A DNA stretch of 64,000 nucleotides. Source: Methanotorris igneus Kol 5. Its GTDB lineage: Archaea; AGJL01; Methanococci; Methanococcales; Methanococcaceae. A program made the translations under genes and the position numbers. Under the pieces are notes generated by a model, which was given only the letters and a program-made list of their open reading frames with translations, made no database searches and was not told the DNA's origin. Shown here in pieces: positions 12,260 to 20,610 of the stretch. The stretch is from NCBI RefSeq assembly GCF_000214415.1, contig NC_015562.1:1775130-1839129 (forward strand), given 5' to 3'. How positions within the stretch are numbered: position 1 is the stretch's first letter; every line of letters starts with the position of its first letter.

Positions 12260-13708
12260 ATGCCATTTGTATTACTTGATTGTGATAAGCCAATACCAGA
12301 AAGAATGAAACATACTTATATCTACGATCCAGAAGAGGAGATAATCCCAGCATGTAATATTAAGACAGTTCCAGGAGATATGACTGAAAGAGGTTGTTCA
12401 TTTGCTGGAGCAAGAGGGGTCGTTGGGGGGCCTGTCAAAGATGTTATCCATATGGTTCATGGGCCAATAGGATGCGCTTTCTACACCTGGGGAACAAGAA
12501 GAAACTTATCAGACAATGAATTCCATAGAAGATACTGTTTCTCAACAGACATGCAAGAATCTGATATTGTTTATGGTGGGGAAAAGAAATTAGAAAAAGC
12601 ATGTTTAGAGGCGGCTGAGGAGTTCCCAGAAGCAAAGGGGATATTTATCTACGCAACATGTCCTACCGCCTTGATTGGAGACAACCTTGAGGCAGTAGCA
12701 AGAAAAGTAGAAGAAAAAATTGGTAAACCAGTGTTTGCATGTAACTCCCCAGGATTCGCTGGATGTTCACAGTCAAAAGGGCACCATATATTCAATACTG
12801 AGTTTTACAGGTGGTTAAAAAAGGCAAGGGAAAGATATCCTGAAAAATGTTTGAAAGAAGAAGAAAAAACGCCTTATGATATTGCTTTAATTGGAGACTA
12901 CAATATGGATTGGGATTTAAAAACAATAATTCCATTATTTGAGAAAATTGGTTGTAGGGTTGTGACAGTATTTACTGGAAATGCTTCATTGGATGACTTA
13001 TTCAAATTGCCAGATGTTAAGTTGAATGTTGTCCACTGTCAGAGGTCTGCAAACTATATTGCAGAAATGATTGAAGATGGGTTTAATATACCGAAAATTT
13101 GGGTCTCATTGTTTGGTATTGAACAAACAGCGGAAGCATTAAGAAAAACTGCTGAAGTATTGGGGATTGATAAAGAAAAGGTTGAAGAAGTAATAAAAGA
13201 AGAAGTAGAAGCAATTAAACCAAAAATAGATTTCTATAGATCAAAATTAGAGGGTAAAAAATGTTTAGTTTATGTTGGAGGTCCAAGAACATGGCATTGG
13301 GTTAGAATGTTTAAAGAGCTTGGAGTTGATGTTGTAGTTGCCTGCTGTACATTTGCTCACGAAGATGACTATGAAAAATTAAACAAAAATCTCAAAAAAG
13401 CAGGACTTAAAGGGACACTTGTTATTGATGGACCAAATGAACTTGAATTAGAAGAAGCTGTTGAAAAATACAAACCTGACTTCATGTTAACTGGTTTAAA
13501 AGAAAGATACTTATTCAGAAAATATGGGATTCCAACAATTAACTCTCACAGCTACGAACAAGGACCATACGCTGGATTCAAAGGATTCGTCAACTTTGCA
13601 AGAGACATTTACAAGGCAGTATGCCACCCAATTTGGAATGTCTTAAAAGAAGAAGAAGCAAAATTTGAGGAATTTAAAAAGAAAAAAGAAGATGATGTGA
13701 ATAATTAA
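12260..13708 (+). CDS. nifD: Nitrogenase MoFe protein alpha chain
   Basis: The 482-residue protein has all key residues: P-cluster ligands Cys46, Cys72 (HGPIGC) and Cys134 (ATCPTALIGD); cofactor ligands Cys260 (NVVHCQRS) and His430 (NSHSYEQGPYAGF); and active-site Gln171 and His175 in GCSQSKGHH. Spacing between ligands follows the Azotobacter protein closely. With NifK it forms the heterotetramer that reduces N2 at FeMo-cofactor. The C-terminal tail is lysine/glutamate rich, as is common in thermophiles. It belongs to the hyperthermophile methanogen nitrogenase group by context. Confidence 0.96.
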   Translation: MPFVLLDCDKPIPERMKHTYIYDPEEEIIPACNIKTVPGDMTERGCSFAGARGVVGGPVKDVIHMVHGPIGCAFYTWGTRRNLSDNEFHRRYCFSTDMQESDIVYGGEKKLEKACLEAAEEFPEAKGIFIYATCPTALIGDNLEAVARKVEEKIGKPVFACNSPGFAGCSQSKGHHIFNTEFYRWLKKARERYPEKCLKEEEKTPYDIALIGDYNMDWDLKTIIPLFEKIGCRVVTVFTGNASLDDLFKLPDVKLNVVHCQRSANYIAEMIEDGFNIPKIWVSLFGIEQTAEALRKTAEVLGIDKEKVEEVIKEEVEAIKPKIDFYRSKLEGKKCLVYVGGPRTWHWVRMFKELGVDVVVACCTFAHEDDYEKLNKNLKKAGLKGTLVIDGPNELELEEAVEKYKPDFMLTGLKERYLFRKYGIPTINSHSYEQGPYAGFKGFVNFARDIYKAVCHPIWNVLKEEEAKFEEFKKKKEDDVNN

Positions 13709-13773
13709 ACAATTTAACTCAAATTATCTTTCTGCATTATAAATTTATTCATAATTTAAAATTAGGTGGTATT

Positions 13774-15162
13774 ATGGGAATATGCTATGTTGAAAAGCAG
13801 AGAGCAGGAACGATAAACCCAAATAAAACTTGTCAGCCAATTGGTGCAATGTGGGCAACACTTGGAGTCCATAGAGGTATCCCATTCGTGCAAGGTTCTC
13901 AGGGGTGCTGTACTTATGTTAGGTATACATTCAACAGACACTTTAGGGAACCTGTTTCAATTGCAGTCGCTTCTTTCCACGAAGATGCTGCGGTTTATGG
14001 AGGTATGAACAATTTAGTTGAGGGTTTAAGGAATTTAGTAGCAAGATACGATCCTGATTTGATATCTGTTGTAACAACATGTTCATCAGAAACCATTGGA
14101 GATGACGTTGAGGCATTTATTAGAGCAGCAAGGAAAAAGATTGCAAAAGAACTTGGAGAAGAAAAAGCACAACTTCCAATAATCCCAGTCCATTGTCCAT
14201 CCTATCAGGCAAGCCATGTTAAAGGTTACGATAATGCTTCAAAGGCATTCATGGAATATTTGGCTAAAAAAGATGAGGAAAAAGAACCTCACAAAATAAA
14301 CATTATTCCAGGATTTGGAGTTAACCCCGGAGATATATTAGAAATAAAAAGAATATTAGACATGTTTGGTTTAAAAGAAGGTGAAGATTACTCAATATTA
14401 TTTGATATTAGTGAAACATTATACCAACCATTAAGAGAACCCATCAAGGAGATCCCATACTATCCAAAAGGTGGAACAAAAGTTGAAGAATTTGTCGATG
14501 CTGCAAATGCTAAGGCAACATTTGCATTGTGTAGGCATGCTGGAGGAGCAGGAGCCCTTTATTTACAAAGAAGATTTAAGGTTCCTGCATTTTATGGATT
14601 ACCAATAGGGTTGAAAAATACTGATGATTTCATAATAAACATTGCAAGAGTTACTGGATTAGAAATTCCAGACAAGTTGTTAGATGAAAGAGGTAAATTA
14701 GTTGATGCTATTGTAGATACAATTCACTACACAATGGACAAAAAAGTTGGTATCTTTGGAGACCCTGACTTTGTTATAGCAGTTTCAAGATTCTGCTGTG
14801 AAATTGGAATGAAACCAGTTGTTGTTAATACTCAAACTCCATCCAAAACATACAAGAAATCAATGGAAGAAATAGCAAATGAACACAATGTGGACATTGA
14901 AGTTCAATACTCTGACTTGTGGGACTTTGAAAAATCAGTGAAAGCAAAAGGTGTTGATTTATTAATTGGACACCCAAGAGGTGGGGTGAAAATAGCAGAA
15001 GATATGGGTATTGGATTGGTAAGAATGGGCTTCCCAATTTATGATAGGGTTGGTTACTTCAGATGGCCAATAGTTGGATACATGGGAAGTTTGAGGTTCT
15101 TTGATGAGATAGTCAATACAATATTAGACACACAAGTCCCATGGGATCAAAAACAGCAATAA
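13774..15162 (+). CDS. nifK: Nitrogenase MoFe protein beta chain
   Basis: The 462-residue protein carries P-cluster ligands Cys20 (KTCQPIGAMWA), Cys45 (GSQGCC) and Cys103 (TTCSSETIGDD) with the same 25- and 58-residue spacing as Azotobacter NifK. It lacks the 50-residue N-terminal extension of the proteobacterial enzyme, as archaeal forms do. It starts 65 bp after nifD with a GGTGGT ribosome site and is followed after 53 bp by a small unknown gene that probably shares its transcript. Confidence 0.96.
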   Translation: MGICYVEKQRAGTINPNKTCQPIGAMWATLGVHRGIPFVQGSQGCCTYVRYTFNRHFREPVSIAVASFHEDAAVYGGMNNLVEGLRNLVARYDPDLISVVTTCSSETIGDDVEAFIRAARKKIAKELGEEKAQLPIIPVHCPSYQASHVKGYDNASKAFMEYLAKKDEEKEPHKINIIPGFGVNPGDILEIKRILDMFGLKEGEDYSILFDISETLYQPLREPIKEIPYYPKGGTKVEEFVDAANAKATFALCRHAGGAGALYLQRRFKVPAFYGLPIGLKNTDDFIINIARVTGLEIPDKLLDERGKLVDAIVDTIHYTMDKKVGIFGDPDFVIAVSRFCCEIGMKPVVVNTQTPSKTYKKSMEEIANEHNVDIEVQYSDLWDFEKSVKAKGVDLLIGHPRGGVKIAEDMGIGLVRMGFPIYDRVGYFRWPIVGYMGSLRFFDEIVNTILDTQVPWDQKQQ

Positions 15163-15215
15163 TTCTATTTCTATCTTTATTCTTTTTAGCTCCCATCCAG
15201 AATTGGAGGGAGACC

Positions 15216-15524
15216 ATGCATGTGGAATACAAAATGTATGATGAAAGGGGAAACCCAGTCAAAGATAAAAAATTCCATTGCATAGTTTTTTACATAAAAA
15301 AATCCAAAGAGCCCTCAGAAAACGATATAATGATTGAGGCAGTAAATGTAAAAAACATTCCAGCTTTGGTAGCAAAATACATGGAGGGTGAAGTCGGCTG
15401 TCCTGGATTTAGGGACCCAGAAGAAATTACAAACTTAGAGACGCTCAAAAAATATGGAGTTCCAGAAGACATTATAGCAACAATAAAAGAAACCTATAGA
15501 AAATATGGCATCGATTGGGTATAA
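15216..15524 (+). CDS. Small conserved-looking protein behind nifK, function unknown
   Basis: ATG 15216 follows GGAGGGAG closely, giving a 102-residue soluble protein starting MHVEYKMYDERGNPV; a longer frame from 15141 overlaps nifK and has no ribosome site. Visible features are a beta-rich N-terminus, FHCIVFYIKK and the motif EVGCPGFRDPEE, with two cysteines that could bind metal or a cluster. I do not recognise the family; it does not resemble NifX, AnfG or AnfO as I know them. Its position directly after nifK suggests a nitrogenase accessory role, which is inference only. Confidence 0.75.
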   Translation: MHVEYKMYDERGNPVKDKKFHCIVFYIKKSKEPSENDIMIEAVNVKNIPALVAKYMEGEVGCPGFRDPEEITNLETLKKYGVPEDIIATIKETYRKYGIDWV

Positions 15525-15540
15525 TCTTTTAGCTATAATT

Positions 15541-15647
15541 ATAGTTGTTTGCCAATTTTTTTAAAAGAACAATAAATCAACTATAAAATTCCAAATAAAG
15601 GTTAATTATCCCTTATAATTTAATGGAGAAGTAAGGCAAACAACTAT
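15541..15647. repeat. TIR family B element without hairpin module
   Basis: ATAGTTGTTTGCC at the left and GGCAAACAACTAT at the right form perfect 13-bp inverted ends of a 107 bp element. Its interior (read on the minus strand) matches the copies at 40901, 45219 and 63204 but lacks their GGCAAAAC hairpin. It ends only 7 bp before the ribosome site of the next gene, so it may affect the 5' leader. Confidence 0.82.
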
Positions 15648-15666
15648 ACTTTATGAGGTGTTTGCG

Positions 15667-15948
15667 ATGTGTCAAGGAAATATTGGAATTTTTAGAGGAT
15701 TTGTATATAAAAATGGATATAAAATCCCACTTATAGAGATAAATGGAAATATATCAGAAATTCCCCTTCCCATAACAAAAGATGTCAAATTTGGAGATAG
15801 AATCATGGTCTATAACTCCTACAATTTTGAGTATGAATTTGAACCTTTGGAATTAAAACATAAATTGTTAGATGTTATCTCAGCCATTAAAGAAAAGTTA
15901 AGTAAGTTAAGAGCACTTAACTCTCATGCAGTTTATCTTGGTGAATAA
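15667..15948 (+). CDS. Small protein with MCQG start, possibly CooT-like
   Basis: ATG 15667 with GAGGTG at 15655 gives 93 residues. The N-terminus MCQGNIGIFRGF and the following short beta-strands ending at KFGDRIMVYNS recall the CooT/HypC-like small beta-barrel proteins, whose second-residue cysteine binds metal. The C-terminal third (KHKLLDVISAIKEKLSKL) is a predicted amphipathic helix not found in CooT. The stop codon abuts the next gene. Relation to CooT is tentative; expression with the ATP-cone gene is likely. Confidence 0.6.
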   Translation: MCQGNIGIFRGFVYKNGYKIPLIEINGNISEIPLPITKDVKFGDRIMVYNSYNFEYEFEPLELKHKLLDVISAIKEKLSKLRALNSHAVYLGE

Positions 15949-15949
15949 A

Positions 15950-16201
15950 ATGGATGAGGTATTGGCTAAGGTTTATATAACAAAGAGTGATGGCAGTAAG
16001 GAGAAATTTGATTTTGAAATAGTAAAAGAATCTTTAAGAAATGCAGGAGCCAATGAAGAGTTAGTTGAAGAAGTTATAAATAGGATAGAGAATAGAATAC
16101 ATGACGAAATAACAACAAGAGAATTAAAAATGATGATTACAACAGTGTTGAGGAGATTAAACAGAGAAGTTGCCCAAAAATATATTCAAAACCATTCATA
16201 A
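15950..16201 (+). CDS. Stand-alone ATP-cone domain protein
   Basis: The 83-residue protein starts at ATG 15950 with GGTGA overlapping the end of the preceding gene, so the two are translationally coupled. The sequence VYITKSDGSKEKFDFEIVKESL, then GANEELVEEVINRIE and EITTRELKMMITTVLRRLNREVA, follows the ATP-cone pattern over its whole length. ATP-cones bind ATP or dATP allosterically in ribonucleotide reductases and NrdR, but here no catalytic or DNA-binding domain is attached. It could be a free nucleotide sensor; its partner is unknown. Confidence 0.78.
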   Translation: MDEVLAKVYITKSDGSKEKFDFEIVKESLRNAGANEELVEEVINRIENRIHDEITTRELKMMITTVLRRLNREVAQKYIQNHS

Positions 16202-16277
16202 ATTAAATTAACGATCAAAAACTTATTTTTTATTATATTTCATTTAATTTGCATATTTAGTTTTATAATTTTTAGTA

Positions 16278-16291
16278 GGAAATAACCTTCC
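16278..16291 (+). promoter_or_regulatory. Second NrpR operator (GGAA-N6-TTCC)
   Basis: GGAAATAACCTTCC matches the NrpR operator consensus exactly. It lies immediately upstream of a BRE/TATA box, unlike the nifH operator which lies downstream of its TATA box. Its presence places the next two genes (16358 and nifE) under nitrogen control. Confidence 0.82.
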
Positions 16292-16294
16292 GTT

Positions 16295-16312
16295 TACCGA
16301 AAAGTTTATATA
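16295..16312 (+). promoter_or_regulatory. BRE/TATA promoter of the nifE transcript
   Basis: TACCGAAAAGTTTATATAG is nearly identical to the nifH promoter core. It overlaps the 3' edge of the NrpR operator by proximity (5 bp apart), and transcription would begin near 16335, about 20 bp before the ATG at 16358. Confidence 0.8.
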
Positions 16313-16357
16313 GTAATTTTAAATATTATTTTATAAAACCTACTTTATGGTGAGAAA

Positions 16358-16990
16358 ATGAGGATATTATTTTTAGGCAAAGAATTGGAGGGGATCGATT
16401 CTTATAATGTTGAAGATTGCATGTTTCTACCTTTTAATGCCATAGATATTGCAAAGTATGACTTGGCCGTGATTTACTTACCATTGTTCTTTAAAAACTT
16501 AACATCCTACTCAGCCAATCAGGCAAGCGTCATTACAATCCTAAAAGATTTGAAGATAAAAGAATGCCTTGAAAATAAAACCAACGTCGTTGTTATTGAT
16601 CCTTACTTTAAAAATATATCAAAAGGAAGAATAATTGAGCATTATTTAATGAAACATTTAACAAGAGATGAATTCACGGTTAAAGTTGAGGAAGGAAATG
16701 AGATTGAAATTAAAGACGAAAAATTCAAACCCTACGTTGATTTGATTGAAGAGTATAGTCACATATACAACATAGTTGATGAAGACGGAAAATTGGGCTT
16801 AGTAGATTCATTGAGTTTAATTTCTGATTATGACACATGGAATTACGAGGTTTTATTCTCTACAAAAGATGGAAAACCACTGGGAGTTAGAGTTTACAAG
16901 AATGGTTCATTGTATATCCTACATCCGCCAAAAGAAGGTTTCAATGATTTTATGGGGCTGATAGACACAATAAAAGATACCATAAAATAA
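16358..16990 (+). CDS. Unknown protein of the NrpR-controlled nifE operon
   Basis: This 210-residue protein starts at ATG 16358 after a GGTGA site. It opens with a strand-turn pattern (MRILFLGKELEGID) and alternates hydrophobic strands with charged helices, suggesting an alpha/beta fold; no Walker, cysteine-cluster or membrane motif is seen. I do not recognise the family. It is the first gene behind its own NrpR operator and is followed after 26 bp by nifE, so a role in cofactor assembly or nitrogenase maturation is a reasonable inference, but no function should be assigned. Confidence 0.78.
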   Translation: MRILFLGKELEGIDSYNVEDCMFLPFNAIDIAKYDLAVIYLPLFFKNLTSYSANQASVITILKDLKIKECLENKTNVVVIDPYFKNISKGRIIEHYLMKHLTRDEFTVKVEEGNEIEIKDEKFKPYVDLIEEYSHIYNIVDEDGKLGLVDSLSLISDYDTWNYEVLFSTKDGKPLGVRVYKNGSLYILHPPKEGFNDFMGLIDTIKDTIK

Positions 16991-17016
16991 TAAAATAACA
17001 AGATTGTGGTGTAATT

Positions 17017-18366
17017 ATGATAAGTGAATCACAAATTGAAAATTTTAAAATAACGCCTTTTAAAATAACTCTAAAAAAAGATGGTTTGCCAAAATGTAGC
17101 ACCAGAACTACACCTGGAGTAATAACACAAAGAAGTTGTGTATATTATGGAGCAAGATGGGTTTTGGCACCAATAAAAAATACCATCCATGTGGTTCATG
17201 GTCCTGTTGGATGTGCTTATTATGGTGCATACGTAAGAAAAAAGAATTATTTGACAGTGTCCTCTGATGCCAGTGAAGTTGATATTATATACGGTGGGGA
17301 AAAGAAATTGTTCAACACAATAATAGAAGCTGCAAGGGAACTTAAAGGAGATGCAGTATTTGTGTATGTAACATGCCCAACAGCATTAAATGGAGATGAT
17401 GTTGAAGGAATATGCAAAAAGGCAGAAGAAATATTAAAGATTCCAGTAATTCCTGTTTATTGCCCAGGATTTTGCGGATATCATCAATCAAAAGGACATG
17501 AAATTGGCATGAAAGCATTATTTAGATTGATAGATTTGGACTATGAGAATAATATAGATAATAAAAAAGATGATGATAATAGCAAATTTACAGTAAATAT
17601 TATTGGAGAATTTGATGTTGCAGATGATTTAAAGGCAATAAAAAACCTATTGAACAAGTTAGGCATAAGGGTTATCTGCACATTTACTGGAGATTGTAAT
17701 GTTAAAAGTATAATCAACTCAAAAAAGGCAGAATTAAACTTGGTTCATTGCAGAGCTACTGGAAAATACATTGCTGATTATATGGAAGAAAAATATGGCA
17801 TCCCACAATTGAAGGTTTCGTTCTTTGGTATAACAAACACACAAAAATCCTTATTAGATATTGGAAAGTTTTTTGGTATTGAAGATGAAGTAGTGCGATT
17901 GATAAATGAGGAATACAACAAAATAAAGGATGAATTAAACTTTTACTTAGAAAAACTTGAAGGAAAAAGGGTTGGTATATTCATGGGCGGTTCAAAAATA
18001 GGAATGCTTTCTGGTGCATTTAGAGATATGGGCATGGAGGTTGTTGTTGTCGGTTCTCAGTTTGGAAGTTTGGAGGATTACTTAGAGGCATACATGAATG
18101 TTGATGAGAATACAGTTCTAATTGATGATGCATCAAATATTGACTTACAACTCCTTATGGAAAATAAAAAGCCTGATATATTTGTTGGGGGAACGAAAGA
18201 AAAATACTTATCATTAAAGGTAGGAATTCCTTTTGTTTCATTCCCACAGGATGATTATCCATTTACAGGATTCATAGGGTTCTTAAATTTTGCAAGGGAA
18301 TTGTATAGAAATATGTATCACCCAATTTGGAAAATGATTAAGTTTAATTTCCCTACAATGGATTGA
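17017..18366 (+). CDS. nifE: FeMo-cofactor scaffold protein NifE
   Basis: The 449-residue NifD-like protein has the three structural cysteines Cys41 (QRSC), Cys66 (HGPVGC) and Cys120 (VTCPTALNGDD) and Cys245 in NLVHCRATGKY, but the cofactor histidine of NifD is absent: the equivalent stretch reads SFPQDDYPFTGF. This combination is typical of NifE, the scaffold that matures NifB-co to FeMo-co. A charged insert (NNIDNKKDDDNSK) sits near residue 180. NifE normally pairs with NifN, which does not follow here; an E homo-oligomer or a partner elsewhere is possible. It ends the nif region. Confidence 0.88.
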   Translation: MISESQIENFKITPFKITLKKDGLPKCSTRTTPGVITQRSCVYYGARWVLAPIKNTIHVVHGPVGCAYYGAYVRKKNYLTVSSDASEVDIIYGGEKKLFNTIIEAARELKGDAVFVYVTCPTALNGDDVEGICKKAEEILKIPVIPVYCPGFCGYHQSKGHEIGMKALFRLIDLDYENNIDNKKDDDNSKFTVNIIGEFDVADDLKAIKNLLNKLGIRVICTFTGDCNVKSIINSKKAELNLVHCRATGKYIADYMEEKYGIPQLKVSFFGITNTQKSLLDIGKFFGIEDEVVRLINEEYNKIKDELNFYLEKLEGKRVGIFMGGSKIGMLSGAFRDMGMEVVVVGSQFGSLEDYLEAYMNVDENTVLIDDASNIDLQLLMENKKPDIFVGGTKEKYLSLKVGIPFVSFPQDDYPFTGFIGFLNFARELYRNMYHPIWKMIKFNFPTMD

Positions 18367-18530
18367 TTTTAATGCTGTAATTATTTAAGTTTTATTTTTT
18401 TGATAAATCAAAAAATAAACAAAAATTGTGAGGAAGAATTAATAAAAATAATTTTAAAGCCTTAAATAGTCAAAACCCCAATAAATTGATAAATCCAAAT
18501 TTATAAAACTATCTTAAAACATAAAAGATT

Positions 18531-18690
18531 TACGACTGGGGTCTGTCCAATGTGAGTATTGGTGAGTAAATACCCATATTGGACTTGGGCGTCATCAGCC
18601 ACACAAGAGTGTCTCTGCCCCTATCGTGGACATAAAAACCTAACGGTTTTTAAGTTCTCGTCGCTTCGCTCCGAGATGACCCCAAGCTCC
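18531..18690 (+). ncRNA. GC-rich multi-hairpin structured RNA candidate
   Basis: A roughly 155 bp GC-rich island stands out in AT-rich intergenic DNA. TGGGGTC (18537-18543) pairs with GACCCCA (18678-18684) to close a multibranch domain holding four hairpins: GTCCAAT/ATTGGAC (18545-18584), GGGC/GCCC with an inner ACAC-AAGA-GTGT (18587-18620), AAAAACC-TAAC-GGTTTTT (18634-18651) and TCTCG/CGAGA (18656-18676). A TATA-like box TTTATAAAA at 18500-18508 is correctly placed for transcription from about 18530 on the plus strand. It matches no RNA class I recognise. The rest of the 18367-18898 gap is AT-rich and empty. Confidence 0.62.
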
Positions 18691-18898
18691 ACCCATCTAT
18701 ATTCTTATCTTTATAAAGTCCTATATAAATATATCGAAAACTCATAAACATATATATACTCACAAATACTCACAAAAAACTAAACAGTTTTGAACGGCTA
18801 TTTACTCTTAAAATTAAAAAATAACTCCAAAAAACAAATAAAATTAAAAAATAAAAATTTTTAGTAGGATATGGTGCAAAAAATTTTTCTAAGTGATA

Positions 18899-20290
18899 TC
18901 AATTTCTATTTTTAAAAACACATTTAAACTCTGATAACATAACCTCAACAGAATATGCAGCTCTTGTGATCCCCATACTCCTTGGGTCTGCATCAGTTCC
19001 AACGACATAGAAATTATCTTTTATTTTTGGATATACGAAGAACTGCCCTATACAACATGATGCCTGCTCAGGAATGGCTTTTTGAACATGTATCATATCC
19101 ACTTTATCAACATCAATACCTAATTTATTTTCAATTGCAGATAATGCATGTTCCTTTTTCATATTTACAAATGAAAAGCCCATTAAATGTTTTCCCTTTG
19201 GAGCAAGGAACTTATCATAATTTGTTACACATGTGGCCCAACAAGGTGGGTTTATCCACACCTCAGAGCCGAGATATGAAAATGGATTCTCATCATGCCC
19301 AATCCAAATTGTTAAGGATTTTGTGAATTTTATGTTTCTCAACTTGTCCTTTAATTTTTGAATCTCATCAATCTTTGCAATATCTGGAAGGTATCTTGAG
19401 GGGGCAGAATAGATAACGACATCAGCATAGTAGTTATCTTCCTTTGTCCCTACAACATAACCATTTTTTTCTTCTTCAATGCTAATGACTTCTTCATTTT
19501 TGATTGTTGTGTTGTTTAATGAGTATAAAATACAATCACATATAGATTGAACACCACCAACAGGGTAACCCTGCGTCCAATATCTGCTCCTATTAACGAA
19601 TTTGTTTAAGTATTTTTTTGAACTATTCTTTATTGTTGTTAAAAATCCATCAGATAAGATCTTTTTTATTTTTTCTGGGCTAAATTTTCTAACTAATATT
19701 GATTTCATTGGATTTATCTTCAAATCATTATAGATAAATGGTAATATATCGTCCTCTGGTATGTAACCAGCCCCAGTAAATAACCTCCACAACGGAGTGT
19801 TTTTCATATCCTCCCCACTCAAAAAATAACAAATCGTATCAAAAAACTTTATAGAAACATCACTCAACCCCATTTCACTAACAACATCATAAACAGAAGT
19901 ATCTTTTGTAAAACCAGTGGTCATTAAATCCATAATTTTTGTTGTGATTAGTATTTTGTCTTTATGTGGAATTAGAGGAGTTGTCATCCACTCCTGCATA
20001 GATACTGGGATTTTATATAACTCGTTATTCTCCCTAACGTAGTAATCCCCATATTCTTTGAAATTTGGTATAAACCTCGCGTATTTATTCAAAAGCCTTA
20101 TTAATGGCCCATTGTTTAGCATTGTAATTGCATGCACTCCAATGTCCATTGTATAGCCATTTATCTTCTCACTCCTACATAACCCCCCAATTTCATCCTT
20201 TTCTAAAACAACAACATCATGCCCTTCCTTCTCCAATGCCAAAGCAGACAGAAGCCCCGAAGTCCCTCCACCAACGATAATGATTTTCAT
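18899..20290 (-). CDS. FAD-dependent oxidoreductase, phytoene-desaturase/protoporphyrinogen-oxidase type
   Basis: The ATG at 20290 follows GGTGGAAC and begins MKIIIVGGGTSGLLSALALE, a Rossmann dinucleotide motif (GGGxSG), followed by EKDEIGGLCRSEKING, typical of amine-oxidase-like flavoproteins. A C-terminal FAD motif is seen near FYVVGTDADPRSMGITRAAYSV. Length (463 residues) fits phytoene desaturase and related isoprenoid or porphyrin oxidoreductases. The substrate is not deducible; in methanogens these proteins are often linked to polyprenyl or tetrapyrrole chemistry. It is monocistronic, downstream of a family C repeat. Confidence 0.82.
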   Translation of the reverse strand: MKIIIVGGGTSGLLSALALEKEGHDVVVLEKDEIGGLCRSEKINGYTMDIGVHAITMLNNGPLIRLLNKYARFIPNFKEYGDYYVRENNELYKIPVSMQEWMTTPLIPHKDKILITTKIMDLMTTGFTKDTSVYDVVSEMGLSDVSIKFFDTICYFLSGEDMKNTPLWRLFTGAGYIPEDDILPFIYNDLKINPMKSILVRKFSPEKIKKILSDGFLTTIKNSSKKYLNKFVNRSRYWTQGYPVGGVQSICDCILYSLNNTTIKNEEVISIEEEKNGYVVGTKEDNYYADVVIYSAPSRYLPDIAKIDEIQKLKDKLRNIKFTKSLTIWIGHDENPFSYLGSEVWINPPCWATCVTNYDKFLAPKGKHLMGFSFVNMKKEHALSAIENKLGIDVDKVDMIHVQKAIPEQASCCIGQFFVYPKIKDNFYVVGTDADPRSMGITRAAYSVEVMLSEFKCVFKNRN

Positions 20291-20338
20291 GAGTTCCACC
20301 ATAAAATTTTATGTTAATTTATAGTTGTTTGTGAAATT

Positions 20339-20459
20339 ATAGTCGTTCTACAAATTATGGCACTGTCCATAATCTCAAATTTTAAATTTTAGGTAATTTA
20401 ACAAAATTTTAATTTAAATTAGAGTTATGTTAACTATCATCTAATTGTAGAACGACTAT
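20339..20459. repeat. TIR family C element
   Basis: ATAGTCGTTCTACAA and TTGTAGAACGACTAT form perfect 15-bp inverted ends of a 121 bp element. The interior, read in reverse, resembles the copy at 49996. A further partial end (GTGTGCGGAATAGTTGAATAA) lies near 20568 without a partner. No coding capacity. Confidence 0.78.
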
Positions 20460-20610
20460 ATTGGAATTTATTAAGTCAATCTAAATTGAATAAAGAATAT
20501 CTGATTGTTTTCCCATTAGGGAAACAATTATTTTTACCTTATATATTATTTTAATACCTTTTTGTCAGTGTGCGGAATAGTTGAATAATCTGCTAATTTA
20601 GTTATTCTAT

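Noticed and set aside
15141-15215. Longer start for the small gene behind nifK
   Set aside because: It begins inside nifK without a ribosome site, whereas ATG 15216 follows GGAGGGAG at proper spacing.
15667-15948. Firm naming as CooT
   Set aside because: Only the MCQG start and a beta-rich beginning fit; the C-terminal helix and length do not, so only a tentative note is kept.
18559-18747. A 62-codon plus-strand frame across the 18.6 kb GC-rich block
   Set aside because: The frame overlaps the paired stems and has no ribosome site; its composition follows the RNA structure and it resembles no protein I know.
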